Source: G965202915 sp965202915
GTDB lineage: Bacteria > Pseudomonadota > Gammaproteobacteria > Eutrophobiales > Eutrophobiaceae
Direction: 5' to 3'
DNA length: 64,000 nt
Assembly (NCBI GenBank): GCA_965202915.1
Contig: OZ241847.1
Location: 1,054,001 to 1,118,000 of the forward strand
The notes below the pieces were generated by a model. That model was not told the origin of the DNA. It did not search any database and was given only the letters and a program-made list of their open reading frames with translations. The translations under genes and the position numbers were made by a program. Shown here in pieces: positions 42,902 through 49,404 of the stretch. Each line of letters starts with the position of its first letter. The stretch's first letter is position 1.

Positions 42902-43942
42902 ATGAAACAAGAACTGGAAGCAATTTGCAGCGTTGAATTGCCGGTGGGTGAGACGCCTCCGACGTGGATCAAACTGATGCCGGTCGGCGATATTCACGGT
43001 CGCGATGGGCGCCGGTGGTACTTGGACGATCCAACCACGGTTATTTCCACCAGCACCACCCGTGCTGCCGGCACTGATCTGCCGATTGATTTCGAACACC
43101 AAACCGATTATTCAGCGGCCAACGGCCAACCTGCGCCGGCAGCGGGATGGATCAAGGAACTCACCGCCCGCGACGCTGGGATTTGGGCGCGGGTCGAGTG
43201 GACCGCGCGCGCAGCTGATTACATTCAGAAACGAGAGTATCGATATATCTCGCCAACCTTTTATCACACCAAAGACGGTCGAGTTACTTTAATCGCCAGG
43301 GCGGCGCTCACCAACACACCTGCGTTGGAATTGCCGGCGCTGGCTCGTCAACAAGAGGAGGACGGAATGAAGCAAAATTTAGTCGACAAAATTTTAACGA
43401 AGCTCGGTCTCACTGCGGATGCACCCGAGGCCGATGTGGATAAGGCACTTTTGAACATCGATGAGATGTCGCAGTGCCAGGCACAGTTTCCGAAATTGGC
43501 GGTCGCGATGGGGCTGGAGAAAGATGCCGGCGGAGATGATCTCATCGCCCGCGCGACGGTTCTGGCCAACGAGACGCCGAACCCGGGCGAGTATGTGCCG
43601 CGTCCGGAATTTGACAAGGTGGCACAGCAATTAACCAATCTCCAAACCGAGCAGACGGAAGCCAAAGCTACCGCGGCGGTTGATGCGGCGGTAACGGCGG
43701 GAAAGATCACGCCGGCCACGCGCGATTGGGCATTGAGTTATGCCAGTTCTGATCCTGAAGGTTTTTCTAAATATATCGAGGCGGCGCCGGTGATCCTGTC
43801 GTCCGATGAAGGGAATAAGGAGCGGCTGAAGACCGGCCCGGGTGCGGGACTGACGAGCGAAGAATTGTCCGTTTGCAACGCGATGGGGATAACGCCCGAT
43901 CAATTCAAAAAGGCCAACGAGGCGGAGGTGGCACATGGCTAA
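42902..43942 (+). CDS. Mu-like head maturation protease (gpI)
   Basis: A 346-residue Mu I-type protease/scaffold. The N-terminal protease part (about 1-150) has WIKLMPVGDIHGRDGRRWYL, DLPIDFEHQTDYSA and EYRYISPTFYHTKDG. The C-terminal scaffold part is helical and acidic. It processes and shapes the prohead. Start chosen at ATG 42902; an in-frame TTG three codons earlier has no advantage. It is the first gene of the rightward late operon. Confidence 0.87.
   Translation: MKQELEAICSVELPVGETPPTWIKLMPVGDIHGRDGRRWYLDDPTTVISTSTTRAAGTDLPIDFEHQTDYSAANGQPAPAAGWIKELTARDAGIWARVEWTARAADYIQKREYRYISPTFYHTKDGRVTLIARAALTNTPALELPALARQQEEDGMKQNLVDKILTKLGLTADAPEADVDKALLNIDEMSQCQAQFPKLAVAMGLEKDAGGDDLIARATVLANETPNPGEYVPRPEFDKVAQQLTNLQTEQTEAKATAAVDAAVTAGKITPATRDWALSYASSDPEGFSKYIEAAPVILSSDEGNKERLKTGPGAGLTSEELSVCNAMGITPDQFKKANEAEVAHG
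43367..43942 (+). CDS. Nested scaffold protein (gpZ-like), in-frame internal start
   Basis: Inside the protease gene and in the same frame, AGAGGAGGACGGA precedes ATG 43367, a stronger ribosome-binding site than that of the full-length gene. The 191-residue product (MKQNLVDKILTKLGLTADAP) is the scaffold half alone. Mu and other phages produce such nested scaffolds from the 3' half of the protease gene. Confidence 0.7.
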   Translation: MKQNLVDKILTKLGLTADAPEADVDKALLNIDEMSQCQAQFPKLAVAMGLEKDAGGDDLIARATVLANETPNPGEYVPRPEFDKVAQQLTNLQTEQTEAKATAAVDAAVTAGKITPATRDWALSYASSDPEGFSKYIEAAPVILSSDEGNKERLKTGPGAGLTSEELSVCNAMGITPDQFKKANEAEVAHG

Positions 43943-44324
43943 ACTCACTGCAAATATTTCACGGGTACATCGCGACGGAAGGGTTGTGGATAACGTCCCC
44001 GTCGCGGCATCGGCCAATATCCGGCAGGGTTCCATCCTGGAGATTGATAACTCCGGCAGGGTCAAGCCGGCGACGAAGGGCGCCAGTAAAAAATACTTTG
44101 GCGTCGCCCAGGCTGCTGCGGATAACAGCAGCGGCGCGGCGGGCGCCATAAAGGTGTCTGTGCTCCGTGACGCGGCGGTGTTGTGCGACAAATCAGGCAC
44201 CGCGGTCAGAGGGAAGGATGCCTATGTGATTGATGATAACACGGTTACTGATGTCTCGGCGGCCGCATCCAAATTAGGCGTCATCATCGACACTACCGAT
44301 GAAGGTGTCTGGGTTAAAATCTGA
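43935..44324 (+). CDS. Head decoration / capsid cement-like protein
   Basis: A 129-residue beta-rich protein (MAKLTANISRVHRDGRVVDN, ASANIRQGSILEI, KYFGVAQAAA, VIDDNTVTDVSAA) of the size and position of DUF2190-type capsid cement proteins, located between protease/scaffold and the major capsid gene. It probably stabilises the mature head. Clear GGAGG ribosome-binding site; 8-base overlap with the preceding gene. Confidence 0.65.
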   Translation: MAKLTANISRVHRDGRVVDNVPVAASANIRQGSILEIDNSGRVKPATKGASKKYFGVAQAAADNSSGAAGAIKVSVLRDAAVLCDKSGTAVRGKDAYVIDDNTVTDVSAAASKLGVIIDTTDEGVWVKI

Positions 44325-44340
44325 AAGAGAGAGGAATGCA

Positions 44341-45219
44341 ATGATAGTCAATTCTGGTAATTTACAAACGCTGTATCGTGGATTCAATGCGGCCTTTCGC
44401 GAAGGCTTTGGCGAGGCGCCATCGACACACGGCCCGATCACTCTTGAGGTGAGGTCTGTTACCCGTACCGAGGAGTATGGCTGGTTGGGTCAGTTTCCTT
44501 CGATGAAGGAGTGGCTGGGTGAGCGTGCGCTCCGAGGCCTTACGGAGCACAGCTACACGATCAAAAACCGCAAGTTTGAATCAACGGTGGAAGTCTCCAG
44601 GGACGACATCGATGACGACACTTACGGCATATACGCTCCCCTGTTTTCTGAGATGGGCCGCGCCGCCGGTGCGCACCCATGCGAGATGGTTTTCGATCTG
44701 CTCAAAAAAGGCTTTGCGACAACCTGCTACGACGGTCAGTACTTTTTCGACACCGATCACCCGGTGGAAGGTAGCAGCGTCTCGAATACGGGCGGGGGCG
44801 CTAAAACAAACTGGTTCCTGGCCGACTGCTCCAGGAGGATCAAGCCGATCATCTTCCAACGCCGTCGAAATTACGACATGCGGCACATGGATATGATGGA
44901 CGATGAGCGCGTGTTTATGACCGACAATTTCCTCTACGGGGTCGATGCGCGGGTCAACGCTGGGTTTGGATTGTGGCAGCTGTGCTACGGTTCCAAGCAG
45001 GATTTAACCTCTGACAACTACGAGGCTGCCCGTACAGCGTTACAGGGGATGAAGGGTAATGAAGGCCGGCCGATGGGGGTAATGCCGACCCATCTGTTTG
45101 TTCCGCCCTCTTTGGAAAAAGAGGCGTTGGAATTGCTGAATGCAGAGCGCAATGCTGCGGGTGCAACGAATGTCTGGCGAGGCACCGCACAATTGGTGGT
45201 CACGCCGTGGCTGGCATGA
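44341..45219 (+). CDS. Major capsid protein (Mu gpT-like)
   Basis: A 292-residue HK97-fold capsid protein of the Mu gpT type, opening MIVNSGNLQTLYRGFNAAF, with EYGWLGQFPSMKEWLGER (about 41-58), FESTVEVSRDDIDDDTYGIY (about 79-98) and FFDTDHPV (about 136). It forms the icosahedral head shell. Start chosen at 44341, after AGAGAGG; a longer frame overlaps the preceding gene. Confidence 0.92.
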   Translation: MIVNSGNLQTLYRGFNAAFREGFGEAPSTHGPITLEVRSVTRTEEYGWLGQFPSMKEWLGERALRGLTEHSYTIKNRKFESTVEVSRDDIDDDTYGIYAPLFSEMGRAAGAHPCEMVFDLLKKGFATTCYDGQYFFDTDHPVEGSSVSNTGGGAKTNWFLADCSRRIKPIIFQRRRNYDMRHMDMMDDERVFMTDNFLYGVDARVNAGFGLWQLCYGSKQDLTSDNYEAARTALQGMKGNEGRPMGVMPTHLFVPPSLEKEALELLNAERNAAGATNVWRGTAQLVVTPWLA

Positions 45220-45575
45220 GTAACACTCTGACGATCACCGCCCGGCGTGATGGATTCCGACGCGCCGGGCGCGCCTGGTCAACCGAGCCGACAACCGTCG
45301 AGGCGAGTGATTTTTCCGAAGAGCAAATCACCGCGTTGCGCAGTGATCCGATGTTGACGGTATCGGAGAACGGCAAGGCCGGGGGTGCATCGCCGTCCGA
45401 CGATGATTTGAGCGTGGATGACGTCATAGCGGCGATACGGCGGCTCGATCCAAACAACCCCGAACATTACACCAAAAGCGGCAAGCCGCAGACGGATGCG
45501 TTGAGTGAATCACTGGGTCGCGAGGTGTCGGCTAAATTGAGGGATAAGGCTTTTGCGCAAGTTGAAAGCAGTTGA
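45216..45575 (+). CDS. Mu gp35-like (HI1506-type) protein
   Basis: A 119-residue protein. Its N-terminal half (SNTLTITARRDGFRRAGRAW, then FSEEQITALRSDPMLTV) matches the small HI1506/gp35 family found after gpT in Mu-like phages. The C-terminal half has LSVDDVIAAIRRLDPNNPEHYTKSGKPQTDAL, a HeH/LEM-like segment seen in other phage head proteins. Its start overlaps the capsid gene stop (ATGA). Confidence 0.75.
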   Translation: MSNTLTITARRDGFRRAGRAWSTEPTTVEASDFSEEQITALRSDPMLTVSENGKAGGASPSDDDLSVDDVIAAIRRLDPNNPEHYTKSGKPQTDALSESLGREVSAKLRDKAFAQVESS

Positions 45576-45597
45576 AAAATGAGTGGAGGATTTTTAA

Positions 45598-46191
45598 ATG
45601 AAAAGTTCGTTTCAGCATATACAAATGATTTTAATGATCGTAATGATGGTGGTGTTTTTGCCCGGCGCCAATGCGATGCCGGCGGCAGGGTCTGATATGA
45701 GTTACGCGACACTGCAAGACCTGGCCGAGCGCGAGCAGTTGAATGACCTCGCAGAAGCTGCCGGCAAGGACTATCCGGATGTGACCGGTGAGGAGTTGGC
45801 GATTTGGCTGGCTGATGGGGACATGTCGGACTGGACTGAGCAATTGCCGGAGCAGGTTGGCGTCGTCGTGAAACGCCTGGAGAAGGTATTGCAGGATTCA
45901 AGCGCGGAAGCCGACGGCTACCTGGCTGGGCAGTACACGGTGCCTTTGGAGAGAGTGCCCGATGTGGTGCGGGTCAAGGTGACGGATATTGCGGTGAGCC
46001 GGTTATTTGGTGGTGAGCAGGACAGTGAGCGCGCAGTGCGCTATCGAGATGCGATCCGGTTTTTCGAGAAGGTGGCCGGCAGGATAATCGATTTGGATAT
46101 TGTTGCAGCCGAAGACTCTTCAGACTCTTCGGCGCGCTTTTCCGGCGCCACGCCAGGATTAAAACGGGAAAATCTTAAAGGGTTCATTTAG
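45598..46191 (+). CDS. DUF1320 protein (Mu gp36-like) with signal-like N-terminal extension
   Basis: The DUF1320 head-completion domain starts at MSYATLQDLAEREQL (residue 34) and runs to about residue 170, with ADGYLAGQYTVPLERVPDVVR and AVRYRDAIRFFEKVAGRII. In front lie 33 residues forming a signal-peptide-like hydrophobic stretch (MILMIVMMVVFLPGANAMPAAG). The upstream ATG has a strong TGGAGG site, whereas the ATG at 45697, the family's usual start, is preceded by GGCAGGG. A cytoplasmic head protein should not be exported, so either the internal start is used or the extension is cleaved or ignored. Confidence 0.75.
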   Translation: MKSSFQHIQMILMIVMMVVFLPGANAMPAAGSDMSYATLQDLAEREQLNDLAEAAGKDYPDVTGEELAIWLADGDMSDWTEQLPEQVGVVVKRLEKVLQDSSAEADGYLAGQYTVPLERVPDVVRVKVTDIAVSRLFGGEQDSERAVRYRDAIRFFEKVAGRIIDLDIVAAEDSSDSSARFSGATPGLKRENLKGFI

Positions 46192-46608
46192 TTGGGTCTG
46201 CTTGCCGACATAAAGACCAGGCTTGAGAGTGTCGATGCAGTCAAGTCGGTCAAGGGCGCTGCCCGTTTATCGTCGGCCAGGGCAGATAAAATCAGGGATA
46301 CCGCATTCATTTTTTTTCTGAATGCGTCGGCCGGCGACAACGGGCTGGTCAATGGTGTGCGGCAGCAGGTGACTATCAGATTTGCCGTGTTACTGGCGAT
46401 TGGGAATCAGCGCGATCAGCGTGGAGAGTCAGGGATGAGTGAGGTTGAGATCGCCCGCGATCAGGTTTTGATGGCGATGTTGGGCTGGATGCCTGACGGC
46501 GAATACAGTGCAGTCATCTACCGTGGTGGGCGGCTGGTGGATATTCGAGAGAATGTTTTGTGGTGGCAGGACGAGTTTGAGACTACGCGGTTGATTTCCG
46601 CAGTGTGA
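46192..46608 (+). CDS. Tail terminator-like protein (Mu gp37 position)
   Basis: A 138-residue protein beginning at a TTG directly after the preceding TAG. The pattern (GLLADIKTRLESV start, central IRFAVLLAIGNQRDQRG, DQVLMAMLGWMPDGEYSAVIYRGGRLVDI) fits small phage tail-terminator proteins that cap the tail tube. Family assignment is by position and form. Confidence 0.65.
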   Translation: MGLLADIKTRLESVDAVKSVKGAARLSSARADKIRDTAFIFFLNASAGDNGLVNGVRQQVTIRFAVLLAIGNQRDQRGESGMSEVEIARDQVLMAMLGWMPDGEYSAVIYRGGRLVDIRENVLWWQDEFETTRLISAV

Positions 46609-46618
46609 GGAACAGGTT

Positions 46619-46909
46619 ATGAAAAAATACGGAGTTATTTTAGCGGTGGCGGCGGCGATTGCGCTCATCATCTTGGCATTCATCGTCAGTTTTTACTGGG
46701 GCATGGGCGCGTTGGCGTTGACGGTGGCGGCCTGTTGGGGCGTGGCTGAATTTTGGATTTACGAAGAGGCGACCGATGACGAGACCTATGCCGGCGAGGG
46801 CATGGCATTGTACGCCGCCGCCAGGTTGTGTCGGTCTGCCGGCGGCGTGATCCTGGGTTTGATCCTTATTTTAACGCTGATCGTCTGGACGATTCAGATG
46901 CTGATTTGA
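46619..46909 (+). CDS. Small membrane protein in the tail operon
   Basis: A 96-residue protein with three hydrophobic helices (about residues 5-24, 27-46, 77-94) and a charged EEATDDETYAGEG loop. No family recognised. A membrane protein in the middle of structural genes suggests a superinfection or lysogenic-conversion role, or an embedded lysis accessory (inference). AGGAACAGG precedes the ATG. Confidence 0.6.
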   Translation: MKKYGVILAVAAAIALIILAFIVSFYWGMGALALTVAACWGVAEFWIYEEATDDETYAGEGMALYAAARLCRSAGGVILGLILILTLIVWTIQMLI

Positions 46910-46913
46910 GGTA

Positions 46914-47099
46914 TTGCATGAAAATCCTGCGCAACAAGTTGGGCGTGTGAACGTGGCTAAAGAGATAAACCATGAAGCGAAGCAGGGCCCGCCGCCTGAA
47001 GCAGATCTGGATTGGCCTGCCGAGGGCGGCACTTATGTTCGTGATCCGAAGACGGGCAAGTTGAAACCAGTTAGAGAGGAACCAAAAAATGACGCTTAG
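46914..47099 (+). CDS. Small phage structural-region protein
   Basis: Up to 61 residues, start uncertain (TTG 46914 or GTG 46947/46953). The C-terminal GGTYVRDPKTGKLKPVREE resembles short conserved phage proteins that precede tail tube genes. Acidic-proline-rich middle. It overlaps the tail tube gene by 11 bases. Confidence 0.5.
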   Translation: MHENPAQQVGRVNVAKEINHEAKQGPPPEADLDWPAEGGTYVRDPKTGKLKPVREEPKNDA

Positions 47100-48030
47100 A
47101 TACAGGCGCAAGTTGATCCTGGCGAAGGTAGAGGCCACCGCCGGTACCGCCGAGGCGCTGGCGGCCGCGGATGCGGTGTTGGCGTCCAATATTGAGCTGA
47201 CGCCGCTGGCGGGGGATACGGTGTCCCGCGAGATCGAATATCCATACTATGGAAACTCGTCGCAGATCCCGGTGAATACGCATCAGCAATTGTCGTTTCG
47301 GGTGGAGCTGGCCGGCAGCGGCACAAAAGGAACCGAGCCGGCATGGGGTAAGTTGCTACAGGGTTGCGGCCTGGCCGAGGTTAAAACGGCCCGGACGAAG
47401 GTCGATTATACGCCGGTCAGTACCGGCGAGAAGACCTTAACGCTTTCATTGAATATCGACGGTCAGATGCACTCGCTGGCGGGCGCACGCGGCACGTTCA
47501 CCATCGAACAAGGCGCAAATCAAATCCCTTATATCAATTTTACGTTCACCGGCCTGTGGCAGGACCCCGCGAGCACGGCGGCGGTGGCGAATCCGAATTT
47601 CGCCGGCTTCAAAGCGCCGGTCATTGGTTCCAACGACAACACGCCCGTGTTTTCTTTTATGGGCGTCAGCGATTTGGGGCTCAGCACGTTTTCATACGAT
47701 CATGCGAATGAGGTCGTGCACAGGGAGCTGATCGGTGCGGATAACGAAGTGCTGATCACGGGTCGCCAACCGACGGGCAGCGTGACCATCGACGCGCCGG
47801 CCTACAGCAAGCTGAATCTGCCCAAAGGCGCCCGCGATGGCACCACCGGTGCGTTGTCCGTTCAGCATGGGGTGGGCGACGGTAACATTATCGAAATCAC
47901 CGCCCCGAAGGTTCAACCGTCCGCGGTCTCGTATTCCGAAGCCTCGGGCACGATGCAGGCGCAGGTGGCCTTAACCTTCCTGCCGCACCGCGCGGCCGGC
48001 AATGACGAGATCCGTCTGACGGTACGATGA
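47089..48030 (+). CDS. Tail tube protein (siphovirus type)
   Basis: A 313-residue phage tail tube protein. The start RYRRKLILAKVEATAGTAEAL, the ELAGSGTKGTEPAWGKLLQGCGLAE block (about 64-88) and FTIEQGANQIPYINFTFTGLWQDP (about 140-163) are typical of the tube family in long non-contractile tails. It polymerises as hexameric rings around the tape measure. No contractile sheath gene is present nearby. Confidence 0.85.
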   Translation: MTLRYRRKLILAKVEATAGTAEALAAADAVLASNIELTPLAGDTVSREIEYPYYGNSSQIPVNTHQQLSFRVELAGSGTKGTEPAWGKLLQGCGLAEVKTARTKVDYTPVSTGEKTLTLSLNIDGQMHSLAGARGTFTIEQGANQIPYINFTFTGLWQDPASTAAVANPNFAGFKAPVIGSNDNTPVFSFMGVSDLGLSTFSYDHANEVVHRELIGADNEVLITGRQPTGSVTIDAPAYSKLNLPKGARDGTTGALSVQHGVGDGNIIEITAPKVQPSAVSYSEASGTMQAQVALTFLPHRAAGNDEIRLTVR

Positions 48031-48302
48031 AACCCATCCAACCGCCGAATCCGGGTCTGGAATATAGCGTGGCTGGCCATGATGCCTTGCCGATAGTGGT
48101 CGACGGCATCGATAATGGGAGGCCGGGGGTGATCCGGTCCACGTGGATTTTGAGTGATGATGAGTTGGCGGCACTGCAAAAGACCAGGCGGGTCGAATTA
48201 CTGGTCCATGGGAACGAGCATCCTGCTGTTTCTATGATTGTTTTGACTGATCCCGACGCATCCGAGACCCGGGTATGCATTTATGACCGGTCGTTCCGAT
48301 GA
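48027..48302 (+). CDS. Small tail-region protein, paralogue A
   Basis: A 91-residue protein (MKPIQPPNPGLEYSVAGHDALP, STWILSDDELAALQKTRRVELLVHGNEHPAVSM). It is homologous to the adjacent downstream gene: both share a MKPI start, an RSTW-[IA]-L-[ST]-D centre and a VELLV/IELLL ... HP end. Unknown function; overlaps neighbours by 4 bases each. Confidence 0.65.
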   Translation: MKPIQPPNPGLEYSVAGHDALPIVVDGIDNGRPGVIRSTWILSDDELAALQKTRRVELLVHGNEHPAVSMIVLTDPDASETRVCIYDRSFR

Positions 48303-48559
48303 AACCGATCAAGACTGTTGAGGCCAATGCCATGTTGCAGGCGGTGGGGTGCGAACCGTTACCCTTATGCCTGAGCACGTTGAGCAACGGCACCCCACTC
48401 ATGCGCTCGACCTGGGCATTGACTGATGAGGACGTGGCGCGCCTGACAAAAAGCAAAAAGATAGAATTGCTGTTATATACCGATCAACATCCACCCGTGG
48501 CGTTGAGTATATTGCCGGAACAGGCGGTATCCGCACCCACACCGGCGAGGCCACAATAA
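48299..48559 (+). CDS. Small tail-region protein, paralogue B
   Basis: An 86-residue paralogue of the preceding gene (MKPIKTVEANAMLQAVGCEPLP, STWALTDEDVARLTKSKKIELLLYTDQHPPVAL). The tandem pair is well diverged, so the duplication is old. The gene ends one base into the tail assembly chaperone gene. Confidence 0.65.
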   Translation: MKPIKTVEANAMLQAVGCEPLPLCLSTLSNGTPLMRSTWALTDEDVARLTKSKKIELLLYTDQHPPVALSILPEQAVSAPTPARPQ

Positions 48560-48894
48560 TGTTCAAACTTGCTGATAAAAACAAGGCTTACCAGCGCGTA
48601 GTCCAGATTCAGGTTCCGAGCGACGGCGGCAAGACCTCCGCTGAATCGTTCACGGCGCATTTTAAGTTGCTGCCGGTATCGGAGTTACAGTCGCTGTTGA
48701 AGCGCAAGAGGATCACTGATCGGGAGTTGATCGGCGCGGTGCTGGTCGGGTGGGAGCACATCCAGGACAGCGATGGCACGCCGTTGGAGTTTGGCAGGGA
48801 GAACTTGAACCGGCTTTGCGATATCGCGTACTGGTCCCGGGCGGTGTTCAATGACTATTTGGACTTCGCCGCGGGGTTGCCGGCAAAAAACTAA
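48559..48894 (+). CDS. Tail assembly chaperone (gpG-type, upstream part of frameshift pair)
   Basis: A 111-residue protein in the place of lambda gpG, between tail tube and tape measure, starting MFKLADKNKAYQRVVQIQV with WEHIQDSDGTPLEFGRENL near residue 74. It binds the tape measure during tail assembly. Just before its stop lies the slippery heptamer A AAA AAC in the correct frame. Confidence 0.82.
   Translation: MFKLADKNKAYQRVVQIQVPSDGGKTSAESFTAHFKLLPVSELQSLLKRKRITDRELIGAVLVGWEHIQDSDGTPLEFGRENLNRLCDIAYWSRAVFNDYLDFAAGLPAKN
48885..48891 (+). promoter_or_regulatory. Programmed -1 frameshift site (A AAA AAC)
   Basis: The heptamer is in the zero frame (GCA AAA AAC TAA), directly followed by the stop. 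Slipping back one base continues in frame with the downstream open frame to 49238. G+C-rich sequence after it (GGCCGCCGCCCGG) could form a stimulating structure. Confidence 0.8.
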
Positions 48895-49238
48895 AGGCCG
48901 CCGCCCGGCATTGGTCGGGCCGTGGCGGCGGCAAAGACGAGTTGACCGAGGATGCGGCGCTGCTGGGGATTGAAATTGAGCCGCCGGCCGATGATTTTGA
49001 GGTATTACCGGAGAATTGGGACGTGGTGACGGCGTTTAGGGTTGTGCAGACACAATGGCGATATGGGCCGTCCGGAGATCGCCTGGGGTTGGATTATGGC
49101 GCCTGCCAGGTGGCGCTGAAGGCGTCCGGCCTCAAGAAGGCGTCCGGCCTCAAAATCAGGTTTAAGCAGGTGTTTGCCGGACTGCAGGTGATGGAGTATG
49201 CGGTGTTGGATTACTGCTCGGACAGCTCACGCAGGTAG
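48891..49238 (+). CDS. Tail assembly chaperone, -1 frameshift extension (gpT-type)
   Basis: The second frame reads LKAAARHWSGRGGG, then KDELTEDAALLGIEIEP and WDVVTAFRVVQTQWRYG, a DUF1799-like pattern typical of the lambda T half of the chaperone. It lacks a normal start. Fusion with the upstream 111 residues gives about 226 residues. A short direct repeat (KASGLKKASGLK) lies near its end. The ratio of unshifted to shifted protein is normally critical for tail length assembly. Confidence 0.75.
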   Translation, partial: LKAAARHWSGRGGGKDELTEDAALLGIEIEPPADDFEVLPENWDVVTAFRVVQTQWRYGPSGDRLGLDYGACQVALKASGLKKASGLKIRFKQVFAGLQVMEYAVLDYCSDSSRR

Positions 49239-49390
49239 TTTTGGAATTCTTTTCCGGACATGAATATGGACGCACTCAATACGAGTAACAGGGATAAGGC
49301 ACTGTGGACGCCTTTGAAGATACACCAAAGAAACGCCACAGCACCCGCCAATACCACCCCAAAAATTGCCGCAGTCACCAATTCACTCAT
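49211..49390 (-). CDS. Possible antisense small membrane protein
   Basis: A 59-codon frame on the minus strand in an otherwise empty gap of the rightward tail operon. It encodes two hydrophobic helices (about residues 5-24 and 30-44) and a polar C-terminus (SGKEFQNYLRELSEQ). No Shine-Dalgarno site is seen, but TATAAT lies 8 bases before the ATG. Opposite orientation makes it doubtful; a leaderless small protein, or chance. Confidence 0.35.
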   Translation of the reverse strand: MSELVTAAIFGVVLAGAVAFLWCIFKGVHSALSLLLVLSASIFMSGKEFQNYLRELSEQ

Positions 49391-49404
49391 AGGGGAATTA
49401 TAGC

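Noticed and set aside
46619..46909. Small membrane protein considered as a second holin
   Set aside because: It sits among tail genes, away from the holin/DUF5675 cluster, and holin form alone is not enough; left as an unknown membrane protein.
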